A stretch of 64,000 nt of DNA from Variovorax paradoxus (GCF_018614915.1 NZ_JAGGNU010000055.1:1-64000); one strand, 5' to 3'; positions 7,839 to 16,949 are shown, numbered from the stretch's first letter. The notes: generated by a model not told the origin, from the sequence alone. Numbers and translations: made by a program.

Positions 7839-9404
7839 TCAGAAAAGACGCACGCGCACCAGCACCTGCATCGCGATCAACCCCAATACAAAACCTATGC
7901 CACCGTAGACGATGGCCTGCAGGAGCCGGTTGGTCCGCTTTTGAGCCGCCAGCAGGTCCAGCAGTTCGCGCCGGTGGTCAGCCGGCCGATTCTCCAGAAA
8001 ATCGTGCAGTAGACGAGGCAGTTGCGGCAAGAGCTTGGCGTAGCGCGGCGCCTCGGCGCGCAGCTGCTCCAGCAGCTTGCGCGGGCCGATCTGGTCGCTC
8101 ATCCACTTCTCGAGAAAAGGCTTGGCCGTGTGCCAGAGGTCGAGCTCGGGATCGAGCTGGCGGCCCAGGCCCTCGATGTTGAGCAGGGTCTTCTGCAGCA
8201 GCACCAGTTGCGGCTGGATCTCGACATGGAAGCGGCGCGAGGTCTGGAACAGGCGCATCAGCACCATGCCGAGCGAGATCTCCTTGAGCGGACGATCGAA
8301 GTAAGGCTCGCACACGGTGCGGATCGCCCCCTCGAGCTCGTCGATGCGCGTGCCTTCGGGCACCCAGCCGCTTTCGAGGTGCAGTTCGGCCACGCGCTTG
8401 TAGTCGCGCCGGAAGAAGGCGGCAAAGTTCTGTGCCAGGTATTCCTTGTCGGACTCGGTCAGCGTACCGATGATGCCGAAGTCCAGCGAGATGTAGCGCC
8501 CGAAGGTGGCCGGCTCCAGGCTGACCTGGATGTTGCCCGGATGCATGTCGGCGTGGAAGAAACCGTCGCGGAAGACCTGCGTGAAGAAGATCGTGACGCC
8601 ATCGCGGGCCAGCTTCGGGATGTCGATGCCGGCCGCCCGCAGGCGGTCGAGCTGGGCGATGGGCACGCCCTTCATGCGCTCCATCACGATCACTTCGGGG
8701 TGGCAGAAGTCCCAGACCATCTCGGGGATCAGCACCAGCTCGAGCTTGCTCATGTTGCGCCGCAGCTGGGCGGCATTGGCGGCCTCCCGCACCAGGTCGA
8801 GCTCGTCGTGCAGGTATTTGTCGAACTCGGCCACCACCTCGCGCGGCTTGAGCCGCTTGGCATCGGCCGACAGGCCCTCCACCCAGCCGGCCATCATGGC
8901 CATGAGTTCGAGGTCCTTCTCGATCACGCTGCGCATGCCGGGGCGCAGCACCTTGACCGCGACCTCGCGCACCGCACCGCTGGGCTCGCGGATGGTCGCG
9001 AAATGCACCTGCGCGATCGACGCGCTGGCCACCGGCGTCTCGTCGAACTGCACGAAGATCTCTCTGACCGGCCGGCGGAAGGCGCGCTCGATGGTCGCGA
9101 TCGCGATCCTCGAATCGAAGGGCGGCACCCGGTCCTGCAGCCACGCCAACTCGTCCGCGATGTCGGGCGGCAGCAGGTCGCGCCGCGTCGACAGCACCTG
9201 GCCGAACTTCACGAAGATCGGCCCCAGGCTCTCCAGCGCCTCGCGCAGGCGCTGGCCGCGCGGCGCGTCGAGCTTGCGTCCGACGGAGACGATGCGCGCC
9301 ACCACGCGCAGCCAGGGTTTCTGGAAGCTCGTGAGCACGAGCTCGTCGAGGCCGTAGCGCAGTGCGACCAGGACGATGAAGATGCCGCGATAAAAACGCC
9401 TCAT
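7839..9404 (-). CDS. ubiB: Ubiquinone biosynthesis atypical kinase/ATPase UbiB
   Basis: Membrane-associated ADCK/ABC1-family ATPase needed for aerobic ubiquinone synthesis, thought to help extract or present the lipid intermediates. The 521-residue protein shows the family motifs: KFGQ at 66-69, the ASIAQVH loop at 128-134, AVKVLRP at about 149-155, HADMHPGN at 284-291 and LDFG at 307-310. Two hydrophobic segments at the C-terminus (about 495-520) anchor it in the inner membrane. Its ATG overlaps the ubiJ stop by four bases, consistent with a ubiE...ubiJ-ubiB operon. Confidence 0.96.
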   Translation of the reverse strand: MRRFYRGIFIVLVALRYGLDELVLTSFQKPWLRVVARIVSVGRKLDAPRGQRLREALESLGPIFVKFGQVLSTRRDLLPPDIADELAWLQDRVPPFDSRIAIATIERAFRRPVREIFVQFDETPVASASIAQVHFATIREPSGAVREVAVKVLRPGMRSVIEKDLELMAMMAGWVEGLSADAKRLKPREVVAEFDKYLHDELDLVREAANAAQLRRNMSKLELVLIPEMVWDFCHPEVIVMERMKGVPIAQLDRLRAAGIDIPKLARDGVTIFFTQVFRDGFFHADMHPGNIQVSLEPATFGRYISLDFGIIGTLTESDKEYLAQNFAAFFRRDYKRVAELHLESGWVPEGTRIDELEGAIRTVCEPYFDRPLKEISLGMVLMRLFQTSRRFHVEIQPQLVLLQKTLLNIEGLGRQLDPELDLWHTAKPFLEKWMSDQIGPRKLLEQLRAEAPRYAKLLPQLPRLLHDFLENRPADHRRELLDLLAAQKRTNRLLQAIVYGGIGFVLGLIAMQVLVRVRLF

Positions 9405-9955
9405 TCGGCGCCCGCGGACCCGGCTGACTTGCCGCCGCGCTCACCGACGAACTGCCGCAGCGCCGCCACCACGCGCCCGGCGCCGGTGGCGATGGCGTGC
9501 GCGGGGACGTCGCCGATCAGGCGCGCCAGGTCGTCCTCGACGTCCCAGCGCACATGGTCGACCAGCCAGTTGACCTCGGCCGCCAGCTGCACGTCGCCCT
9601 CGATGCGCACGGGCGGCTTGTCGCCGCGGAACGCGGCCCGCGCGAGGCCGAAAGGCGACTCCTCGGTCACCGCGAGCGTGAGCTCGGAGACCGCGTCCTC
9701 GGGCGCCAGGTCGAGCAGGCCGGCCGGCGTGGCCACGAACTTCATCGTGATGAAGCGCCATTCGAACTGCACCACCCTGCCCTGCTGGCGCACCAGCCGT
9801 TGCTGGGCCTCCGGCTCCTGCTGCAGCACATGATTGAGGAACAGCACAGCGCGGTGCTGGACCTCGTGGACGACCCAGTCGGGCGGCTGCAAGCGGCTGC
9901 CGACGCGATTGACGAAGTCGTCGAGAAAAGAAAATGGGGACGATGGTGTGACCAT
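9401..9955 (-). CDS. ubiJ: SCP2-domain ubiquinone accessory protein (UbiJ-like)
   Basis: A 184-residue protein with an SCP2-like lipid-binding fold. UbiJ-type proteins bind polyprenylated ubiquinone intermediates within the soluble Ubi complex. Recognition rests on the pattern of the N-terminal half (HRAVLFLNHVLQQEPEAQQRL, a central beta region) together with position: directly upstream of ubiB with a 4-base overlap and downstream of ubiE. The ATG at 9955 is used. Further upstream the frame runs into the large inverted repeat, which should not be read as protein. The C-terminal end is Gly/Ala-rich. Confidence 0.8.
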   Translation of the reverse strand: MVTPSSPFSFLDDFVNRVGSRLQPPDWVVHEVQHRAVLFLNHVLQQEPEAQQRLVRQQGRVVQFEWRFITMKFVATPAGLLDLAPEDAVSELTLAVTEESPFGLARAAFRGDKPPVRIEGDVQLAAEVNWLVDHVRWDVEDDLARLIGDVPAHAIATGAGRVVAALRQFVGERGGKSAGSAGAE

Positions 9956-9968
9956 GTCCTGATTATCA

Positions 9969-10230
9969 CGCTCGCCCCCAGGTTGGCTCACTTCGTGTAG
10001 CCGCCCACCCCCTACCGGGGGCAACACCAGCGGCCCGGCGAAGCCGGTTCCGCGGTGTTTCACGAACGGGCCTGGCTGCGCGGCCAAAGAAGACACTGTG
10101 ATTGTTTGCGGACTGCGCGTAGCGCGTCTGTTCGTGGGCCGTCACGGAACCGGCTTTGCCGGGCCGCAGACGGCGCCCCCGGTAGGGGGTGGGCGCTCGA
10201 CACGAAGTGCGAGCAACCTGGGGGCGAGCG
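9969..10230. repeat. Large intergenic inverted repeat (arms about 90-100 bases)
   Basis: The stretch between the Tim44-like gene and ubiJ is a long imperfect inverted repeat. The left arm (about 9969-10066) and right arm (about 10131-10230) match in reverse complement over nearly their whole length. Shared blocks include CGCTCGCCCCCAGGTTG, ACTTCGTGT, CGCCCACCCCCTACCGGGGG, CGGCCCGGC and AAGCCGGTTCC. The roughly 65-base centre contains GCGCGTAGCGCG. It holds no plausible gene. Similar-looking sequences are, from memory, scattered between genes in Comamonadaceae. Transcribed with the operon it would form one large RNA hairpin. Confidence 0.85.
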
Positions 10231-10232
10231 AG

Positions 10233-11273
10233 TTACTGCAGTGCTTGCACGCCGGCCACCAGCCAGCCGCTCGTCCCGCTGGTCGGCTTGGTCATGTTCC
10301 AGACTTCGCGGAAGGGGCTCGGGCCGGAGGACACGTCCTCGCGGATCATGCCGGAGAACTCGACGCTGGCCAGGTAGGCGTCCGGCAGTTCCTCGATGCC
10401 GAGCAGCTTGGCGTCCAGCATCACGACCTCGGTCTTGTTCGGTTGGCCGCCGGTGTGGTTCTCGCGCTCGGCCAGCTGCTGGCGGATCTCGCCGACCATG
10501 CCGTCGGTCATCATCGAACGCAGCGTGCCGATGTCCGTGCGGTCCCAGGCATCCTGCAGGGTCACGAAGTTGCGCTTGGCGGCAGCGAGGAAGCCGTCGA
10601 CATCGAAGCCGACCGGGATGCCCCAGGACTGCGAGCCGCCCAGTGCGGAACCGATCATGCTGCCGCCGGCCGCTGCCGCGCCCGCCATCGACGAACCGCC
10701 CGTGCTGCGGTCGCTCGGGTGATCGGGCTGCTGCGCCGGGCTGGCGTCGAAAGCCGCGCTGTTGCGCTCCCACGGACGGGCCGAGGCGTCGTTACCGACG
10801 TTGTTCGGGCTGTACTGCGAAGGCGCCGTGGCATCGGCGGGATTGCCTGCGCCCTGGAAGGCGAAGCCGCCGCTGCGGGGCGCGCCGTTGGCACGGGAAC
10901 GCGCCGCGAAGATGCGCCACACGACCACCGCCGCCATCACGAGCAGGAGGATCAGCAGGACGTTGCCGAAGGCTTCGCCCAGGCCGAGCGAGTGCGCGAG
11001 CCAAGCCAGGCCGAGGCCCGCCGCCAGGCCGCCGAGCATGGCGCCCCATGGGCGCTTCGGCGCCGCCGCAGCGGGCGCTGCCGCCGCCGGCTTGGCCACG
11101 GCGCTGTTCGCGTTCTGAGCAGGCGCGCCGGGCGCGGTGGGCGCGGCTTCACGCTGCGTCACATTGCTCGACTGCTTGCCGACCGACTTCCCGCCACCCA
11201 GGCGGCGCGCGTCGGCATCGATGCTCACGACGGCCAGCGCACACACCAGCAAAACGGACCAAAAACTTTTCAT
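10233..11273 (-). CDS. Tim44-like domain membrane protein
   Basis: A 346-residue protein with an N-terminal signal/anchor (MKSFWSVLLVCALAVVSIDADA), a low-complexity Ala/Pro region, and two hydrophobic segments around residues 75-120. A C-terminal Tim44-like domain follows (about 210-346; SQSWGIPVGFDVDGFLAAAKRN region to the end). The Tim44-like fold is shared with mitochondrial Tim44, but bacterial members are poorly understood membrane proteins. The ATG at 11273 is preceded by GGAGACGCC, a good ribosome-binding site, and gives the signal segment. It sits between ubiE and ubiJ-ubiB on the same strand, hinting at membrane or lipid-related work, but this is only context. Confidence 0.85.
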   Translation of the reverse strand: MKSFWSVLLVCALAVVSIDADARRLGGGKSVGKQSSNVTQREAAPTAPGAPAQNANSAVAKPAAAAPAAAAPKRPWGAMLGGLAAGLGLAWLAHSLGLGEAFGNVLLILLLVMAAVVVWRIFAARSRANGAPRSGGFAFQGAGNPADATAPSQYSPNNVGNDASARPWERNSAAFDASPAQQPDHPSDRSTGGSSMAGAAAAGGSMIGSALGGSQSWGIPVGFDVDGFLAAAKRNFVTLQDAWDRTDIGTLRSMMTDGMVGEIRQQLAERENHTGGQPNKTEVVMLDAKLLGIEELPDAYLASVEFSGMIREDVSSGPSPFREVWNMTKPTSGTSGWLVAGVQALQ

Positions 11274-11304
11274 GGCGTCTCCTCTTTCGGCAAAAAATTC
11301 TTCA

Positions 11305-12036
11305 TCAGCACTTGATTCCAACATGCAGGGCGACGACGCCACCGCTCATGTTGTGATAGTCCACATGCCCGAAACCGCCCTCTTTCATGAGGGTCTTGAG
11401 TTCTTCCTGCGAGGGATGCATCCGGATCGACTCGGCCAGGTAGCGGTAGCTCGCATCGTCGCCCGCCACCACCTTGCCCAGCAGCGGCAGCACCTTGAAC
11501 GAATACCAGTCGTAGGCCTTCGAGAGCGGCTTGGCGACCTTCGAGAATTCGAGCACCAGCAACTTGCCGCGCGGCTTCAGCACGCGGTTCATTTCCTTCA
11601 GCGCAAGGTCCTTGTGCGTCATGTTGCGCAGACCGAAGGCGACGCTGACGACGTCGAAGTGATCGTCCGGAAAGGGCAGCTTCTCGGCATCGCACACCAG
11701 CGTGGGCAGCGCGACGCCCGCATCGAGCAGCCGGTCGCGGCCGGTGCGCAGCATGGCTTCGTTGATGTCGGTGTGCACCACCTGGCCGCTGGCGCCCACC
11801 TTCTTCGCGAAGGCGAGCGCGAGGTCGCCGGTGCCGCCCGCGATGTCGAGCACCTTCGAGCCCTCGCCGACGTTGGCGACCATGATCGTGTAGGCCTTCC
11901 AGGCACGGTGCAGGCCCGCCGACATCAGGTCGTTCATGAGGTCGTAGCGCGTGGCGACGGAGTCGAACACGCCGCGCACGCGCCGTGCCTTGTCGCTTTC
12001 GTCGACCGATTCGAAGCCGAAATGGGTGCTGCTCAT
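11305..12036 (-). CDS. ubiE: Demethylmenaquinone/2-polyprenyl-6-methoxy-1,4-benzoquinol methyltransferase
   Basis: SAM-dependent C-methyltransferase of ubiquinone (and, where made, menaquinone) synthesis. It is 243 residues, the usual length. The family signature is seen as FDSVATRYDLMNDLMS near the N-terminus, the SAM-binding loop VLDIAGGTGDLA at about residues 63-74, and the second signature RVLKPRGKLLVLEFSK. It is the first gene of the ubiE, Tim44-like, ubiJ, ubiB minus-strand series. Confidence 0.97.
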   Translation of the reverse strand: MSSTHFGFESVDESDKARRVRGVFDSVATRYDLMNDLMSAGLHRAWKAYTIMVANVGEGSKVLDIAGGTGDLALAFAKKVGASGQVVHTDINEAMLRTGRDRLLDAGVALPTLVCDAEKLPFPDDHFDVVSVAFGLRNMTHKDLALKEMNRVLKPRGKLLVLEFSKVAKPLSKAYDWYSFKVLPLLGKVVAGDDASYRYLAESIRMHPSQEELKTLMKEGGFGHVDYHNMSGGVVALHVGIKC

Positions 12037-12128
12037 CTACCCAATGTTAGGCCGGAAGCGCTCACATCAAGCCGACGACCCCGCGCAGACGGCGGTCATT
12101 CGTTGCTTTCGGCCGAAGAGCCGAGCGC

Positions 12129-12545
12129 TCAATGGCTGCCGCAGGCGTGGCCGCCGCCCTTGTCGGCCATCGGCGCATCGCGATCGACACCTGCCGCCGC
12201 CAGCCGCCGCTCGTACTCGGCCCACAGCTCCTCCTGCCTGGCGCCGAGTTCGTACAGCAAGTCCCACGAGAAGATGCCGGTGTCGTGGCCGTCGGAGAAG
12301 CTCGGCTGCACCGCGTAGTTGCCGACCGGCTGCAGGTTCAGCAGGCCGACGTTGCGCTTGCCGGTCTGCAGCACTTCCTGCCCCGGCCCGTGCCCCTGCA
12401 CTTCTGCCGAGGGCGAATAGATGCGCATCAGCTCGAAGGGAATGCGGAAGGTGGCGCCATCGGAAAAGCCCACCTCCAGCACGCGCGACTGGTTGTGCAC
12501 GGTGATCGATTGCGGCGTCGGCGCGCCGGCTTGCAAACCTGCCAT
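12129..12545 (-). CDS. DUF971 (GBBH-like N-terminal domain) protein
   Basis: A 138-residue protein made of a DUF971 domain, which also forms the N-terminal domain of gamma-butyrobetaine hydroxylase and occurs in Fe-S-related proteins. Conserved segments are ITVHNQSRVLEV, FRIPFELMRIYSPSAEVQGH and VGNYAVQPSFSDGHDTGIFSWDLLYEL. The C-terminus ends in HACGSH, with closely spaced Cys and His that could bind metal. Start and upstream stop share bases (TGATG with the HIT gene), indicating coupled translation. Confidence 0.85.
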   Translation of the reverse strand: MAGLQAGAPTPQSITVHNQSRVLEVGFSDGATFRIPFELMRIYSPSAEVQGHGPGQEVLQTGKRNVGLLNLQPVGNYAVQPSFSDGHDTGIFSWDLLYELGARQEELWAEYERRLAAAGVDRDAPMADKGGGHACGSH

Positions 12546-12985
12546 CAGAAACTCCTTGTCGCCAGCCGCTGGATCATCTCGCGCTCCAGTGCCGGCAGTT
12601 TGACCGCGATTGCGGCTTCGCGTTCCGGATCGCGCTCACGCTGCACCTCGGCCCAGACCGAGCCGGGAAAGCGCGGGTCCCAGTCGAAGCGCGCGATCAC
12701 GTGCCAGTGCAGATGGGGCACCATGTTGCCCAGTGCTGCGAGGTTGACCTTGGCCGGCGCCAGCGCGTCGCGCAGGCTTTGCTCGACCACAGTCACGGCC
12801 TCCATGCACAGCACGCGGTCTTCCGGACTCAGATCGGACCACTCGGCCACGTGGTCTTTCCAGACGACGCGATAGAAGGCCGGAAAGCCGACTTCGCTTG
12901 CATGGATGACGCGAAACTTCGCCGCCTCGAAGACCAGGCGGCCGCCGGTCTCGTCGCACATGGGGCAGCCCGCAACCATGTTCAT
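12545..12985 (-). CDS. HIT family hydrolase
   Basis: A 146-residue histidine-triad protein, likely a nucleotide or dinucleotide hydrolase. The triad motif HLHWHVIAR is at residues 91-99. An N-terminal CPMC pair (Cys7/Cys10) resembles the zinc site of many HIT proteins. The first ATG (12985) overlaps the stop of the upstream FAD/Fe-S dehydrogenase (ATGA), so it is preferred over the methionine two codons later. It is followed by DUF971 with a one-base overlap. Confidence 0.88.
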   Translation of the reverse strand: MNMVAGCPMCDETGGRLVFEAAKFRVIHASEVGFPAFYRVVWKDHVAEWSDLSPEDRVLCMEAVTVVEQSLRDALAPAKVNLAALGNMVPHLHWHVIARFDWDPRFPGSVWAEVQRERDPEREAAIAVKLPALEREMIQRLATRSF

Positions 12986-15900
12986 ACCAGCACGCGCTCG
13001 ATGCCGCCCTGGTTCGCCGCGGCCACGTACTCGGGCATCCAGTCATCGCCGAGGATCTTGTTGGCCATCTCGACCACGATGTAGTCGGCCTCGAGCAGGC
13101 CGTTGTTCAAGTCGTTGCCGTAGCGGCTCAGGCCCTGCAGGCAGCTCGGGCAGCTGGTGAGAATCTTGACGTTCCCCTTGGGCGCCACCGCGCCGCTGTC
13201 GCGCAACGCGGCCTCGCCCTTCTTCAGCTCCTCTTCCTTGCGGAAGCGGACCTGCGTGGAGATGTCCGGCCGCGTCACGCCGAAGGTGCCGGATTCGCCG
13301 CAGCAGCGGTCGTTCTTGAGGACCTGGTCGCCGACCAGAGCCTTCACCGTCTTCATCGGGTCCTGCAGCTTCATCGGGCTGTGGCAGGGGTCGTGGTAGA
13401 GGTATCCGCCACCCGCGGCATCTCCCAAGGTGATGCCTTTCTCGAGCAGGTATTCGTGGATGTCGATGATGCGGCAGCCCGGGAAGATCTTGTCGAACTG
13501 GTAGCCCTGCAGCTGGTCGTAGCAGGTGCCGCAGCTCACCACCACGGTCTTGATGTCGAGGTAGTTCAGCGTGTTGGCCACGCGATGGAAGAGCACGCGG
13601 TTGTCGGTGATCATCTTCTCGGCGCGGTCGTACTGGCCGCTGCCGCGCTGCGGGTAGCCGCAGCAGAGGTAGCCGGGCGGCAGCACGGTCTGCACGCCCG
13701 CATGCCACAGCATCGCCTGCGTCGCCAGCCCTACCTGCGAGAAGAGGCGCTCCGAGCCGCAGCCGGGGAAATAGAACACGGCCTCGGTCTCGGAAGTGGT
13801 CGCTTTCGGATTTCGGATGATCGGCACGTAGTCGGCATCCTCGATGTCGAGCAGCGCGCGCGCGGTCTGCTTGGGCAAGCCACCCGGCATCTTCTTGTTG
13901 ATGAAGTGGACCACCTGCTCCTTGACCGGTGCCGGGCCCAGCGTGGCCGGCGGCGCCGCGGTCTGCTTCTTCGCGAGGCCGCGCAGCAGGTCGTTGGCCA
14001 GGCGCTGCGCCTTGAAGCCGATATCGACCATGCCGACGCGCATCGCCTTGATCGTCTGCGGATTGGTCGCGTTGAGGAAAAACATCGCCGCCGCGTTGCC
14101 GGGGCGGAAGGACTTCTGGCCCATCTTGCGCAGCAGGTTGCGCATGTTCATCGACACGTCGCCGAAATCGATGTCGACCGGGCACGGCGTCACGCACTTG
14201 TGGCACACCGTGCAATGGTCGGCCACGTCCTCGAACTCTTCCCAGTGCTTGATGCTGACGCCGCGGCGGGTCTGCTCCTCGTAGAGGAAGGCCTCGACCA
14301 GCAGCGAGGTCGCCAGGATCTTGTTGCGCGGCGAGTAGAGCAGATTGGCCCGCGGCACGTGGGTCGCGCACACCGGCTTGCACTTGCCGCAGCGCAAGCA
14401 GTCCTTCACGCTGTCGGCGATGGCGCCGATGTCGCTCTGCTGCATGATGAGCGATTCGTGGCCCATGAGGCCGAAGCTCGGCGTGTAGGCGTTGGTCAGG
14501 TCGGCGTGCAGCGGGCCGCCGCCGCCGGCCACGGGGCGCAGCAGCTTGCCCTTGTTGAAGCGCCCTTCGGGGTCGACCCGCTTCTTGTAGTCGGTGAAGG
14601 GCTGCAGCTCCTCATCTGAAAGGAACTCGAGCTTGGTGATGCCGATGCCGTGCTCGCCGGAGATCACGCCGTCGAGGCTGCGGGCCAGCACCATGATGCG
14701 GGCCACCGCGGCATGCGCGGTCTGCAGCATTTCGTAGTTGTCGCTGTTGACCGGGATGTTGGTGTGCACGTTGCCGTCGCCCGCATGCATGTGCAGCGCG
14801 ATCCAGACGCGGCCCTTGAGCACCCGCTGGTGAATGACATTGCACTCGGTCAGGATCGGCGCGAATTCGGCGCCGCTGAAGATGGCCGCAAGCGGCGCGC
14901 GAATCTGCGTCTTCCAGCTGGCGCGCAGCGAGTGGTCCTGCAGTTGCGGGAACAGCGTGTCGACGTCGTCGAGCCAGCCCTTCCACGTCGAGCGCACCTC
15001 GCGCACCAGCGCCGCGGCCTGCGAGACACGGTCCTCGAGCAGCTCGGCCGACGAGATCTCGTTGGCGTCGTCGCTGCGGCCCAGCGGCAGGTTGCCGTGC
15101 ACGAAGAAGGCTTCCAGCTCGTCGGCGAGCGCCAGCTTGTTCTGCAGGGAGAGCTCGATGTTGATGCGCTCGATGCCATCGGTGTACTCGGCCATGCGCG
15201 GCAGCGGGATCACCACGTCTTCGTTGATCTTGAAGGCGTTGGTGTGCTTGCTGATGGCCGCCGTGCGCTTGCGGTCGAGCCAGAATTTCTTGCGCGCCTC
15301 GGGGCTGATGGCGATGAAGCCCTCGCCGCGGCGCGAGTTGGCGATGCGCACCACCTCGGAAGTGACGCGCGCCACCGCATCGGCGTCGTCGCCGGCGATG
15401 TCGCCGAACAGCACCATCTTCGGCAGGCCGCCGTGCTTCTTGCTCTTGGTCGCGTAGCCCACTGCCTTGAGGTAGCGGTCGTCCAGATGTTCGAGACCAG
15501 CCAGCAGCACCCCCGAGCGCTTCTGTTCGGCGAACATGAAGTCCTTGATCTCGACGATGCTCGGCACGGCGTCCTTGGCATTGCCGAAGAACTCGAGGCA
15601 CACCGTGCGCGTGTGCGCCGGCATGCGGTGCACCACCCAGCGGCAGCTGGTGATCAGCCCGTCGCAGCCCTCCTTCTGGATGCCGGGCAAACCCGAGAGG
15701 AACTTGTCCGTCACGTCCTTGCCGAGGCCTTCCTTGCGGAAGGTCTTGCCGGGAATCTCGAGCCGCTCGCTGCGCAGCTTCGTCTTGCCGTCGGCCGCGA
15801 AATACTGCAGCTCGAAGACCGCGCTGTCAGCATCGTGGATCTTGCCGAGGTTGTGGCCGATGCGCGTGACTTCCAGCCATTCGGCCTCGGGCGTCACCAT

Positions 15901-16860
15901 GCGCCACGAGGCGAGGTTGTCGAGCGCCGTGCCCCAGAGCACCGCCTTCTTGCCGCCCGCGTTCATCGCCACGTTGCCGCCCACGCACGAAGCCTCGGCC
16001 GAGGTCGGGTCGACCGCGAACACGAAACCCGCGCGCTCGGCCGCATCGGCCACGCGCTGGGTGACCACGCCGGCCTCGGTCCAGACGGTGGGCACCGGGG
16101 CCTCGAGTCCGGGCAGCGAGACCATCTCGACCTCGGTCATGGCCTCGAGCTTCTCGGTGTTGATGACCGCGCTGTTCCAGACCAGCGGAATCGCGCCGCC
16201 GGTGTAGCCGGTGCCGCCGCCGCGCGGAATGATGGTGAGCCCGAGCTCGACGCAGCCCTTGACCAGCCCGGCCATCTCGGCCTCGGTGTCGGGCGTCAGC
16301 ACGACGAAGGGGTATTCGACGCGCCAGTCGGTCGCATCGGTCACGTGCGACACGCGCGAGAGGCCGTCGAACTTGATGTTGTCCTTGGCGGTGAGCCGGC
16401 CCAGCGTGCGCGTGGCCTTGCGCCGGAGCGCCGCGACGTCGCGGAACAGCGTGTCGAAGGCCTGCACCGCTTGCGCCACCAGGGCGGTGAGCTCGCCGAC
16501 CAGCGTGTCGCGCTGTGCGGCGGCGTCGGGCGTGCGGCGCTTCTGCACCTCGGACAGGCGGTGGTTGAGCGCATCGACCAGCTGGCCCCGCCGGCGCGGG
16601 TTGTCCAGCAAATCGTCGACCAGGTAGGGATTGCGCTGCACCACCCAGATGTCGCCCAGCACCTCGTAGAGCATGCGCGCCGAGCGGCCGGTGCGGCGCT
16701 CGGCGCGGAGTGTCTGCAGCAGCTCCCAGCCGCGCTCGCCCAGGAGGCGGATCACGATCTCCCGGTCGGAAAAACTGGTGTAGTTGTAGGGGATCTCACG
16801 CAATCGCGCGGGCTCTTCGGCCTGCGACAACAACGCCGTCAACGCGGTCGGAGCATTCAT
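12982..16860 (-). CDS. FAD/Fe-S 2-hydroxyacid dehydrogenase with DUF3683 domain (YdiJ-like)
   Basis: A very large (1292-residue) fused flavoprotein and iron-sulfur oxidoreductase. Domains: DUF3683 at about 15-150; PCMH-type FAD-binding domain at about 185-330 with IIPRGGGTGYTGG at 210-222; FAD-oxidase C-terminal domain at about 530-775 with HAGDGNVH at 692-699. Two [4Fe-4S] cysteine motifs follow (CLRCGKCKPVC at 821-831 and CTVCHKCVTPCP at 883-894). Two CCG-type heterodisulfide-reductase domains come last (CG...CCGYP at 1034-1069, DPCH...RCCGESG at 1157-1191). The architecture fits D-lactate or D-2-hydroxyglutarate dehydrogenases such as E. coli YdiJ, plus the extra N-terminal domain. serA is immediately upstream on the same strand. 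The start is the ATG giving MNAPTALTALL. Confidence 0.88.
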   Translation of the reverse strand: MNAPTALTALLSQAEEPARLREIPYNYTSFSDREIVIRLLGERGWELLQTLRAERRTGRSARMLYEVLGDIWVVQRNPYLVDDLLDNPRRRGQLVDALNHRLSEVQKRRTPDAAAQRDTLVGELTALVAQAVQAFDTLFRDVAALRRKATRTLGRLTAKDNIKFDGLSRVSHVTDATDWRVEYPFVVLTPDTEAEMAGLVKGCVELGLTIIPRGGGTGYTGGAIPLVWNSAVINTEKLEAMTEVEMVSLPGLEAPVPTVWTEAGVVTQRVADAAERAGFVFAVDPTSAEASCVGGNVAMNAGGKKAVLWGTALDNLASWRMVTPEAEWLEVTRIGHNLGKIHDADSAVFELQYFAADGKTKLRSERLEIPGKTFRKEGLGKDVTDKFLSGLPGIQKEGCDGLITSCRWVVHRMPAHTRTVCLEFFGNAKDAVPSIVEIKDFMFAEQKRSGVLLAGLEHLDDRYLKAVGYATKSKKHGGLPKMVLFGDIAGDDADAVARVTSEVVRIANSRRGEGFIAISPEARKKFWLDRKRTAAISKHTNAFKINEDVVIPLPRMAEYTDGIERINIELSLQNKLALADELEAFFVHGNLPLGRSDDANEISSAELLEDRVSQAAALVREVRSTWKGWLDDVDTLFPQLQDHSLRASWKTQIRAPLAAIFSGAEFAPILTECNVIHQRVLKGRVWIALHMHAGDGNVHTNIPVNSDNYEMLQTAHAAVARIMVLARSLDGVISGEHGIGITKLEFLSDEELQPFTDYKKRVDPEGRFNKGKLLRPVAGGGGPLHADLTNAYTPSFGLMGHESLIMQQSDIGAIADSVKDCLRCGKCKPVCATHVPRANLLYSPRNKILATSLLVEAFLYEEQTRRGVSIKHWEEFEDVADHCTVCHKCVTPCPVDIDFGDVSMNMRNLLRKMGQKSFRPGNAAAMFFLNATNPQTIKAMRVGMVDIGFKAQRLANDLLRGLAKKQTAAPPATLGPAPVKEQVVHFINKKMPGGLPKQTARALLDIEDADYVPIIRNPKATTSETEAVFYFPGCGSERLFSQVGLATQAMLWHAGVQTVLPPGYLCCGYPQRGSGQYDRAEKMITDNRVLFHRVANTLNYLDIKTVVVSCGTCYDQLQGYQFDKIFPGCRIIDIHEYLLEKGITLGDAAGGGYLYHDPCHSPMKLQDPMKTVKALVGDQVLKNDRCCGESGTFGVTRPDISTQVRFRKEEELKKGEAALRDSGAVAPKGNVKILTSCPSCLQGLSRYGNDLNNGLLEADYIVVEMANKILGDDWMPEYVAAANQGGIERVLV

Positions 16861-16949
16861 CGGGGAGTGGCCTCGGTCGGGCGCTGCGCGCCCATGAACC
16901 AGGGGCATGAATTTTAGTTCAGCCCCGCGCGCCTTGCCGGGGCATGAGC

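Noticed and set aside
9956..10096. Upstream extension of the ubiJ frame into the large inverted repeat
   Set aside because: The extra residues encode the repeat arm (GTGFAGPLVLPPVGGG). The ATG at 9955 gives the normal start.
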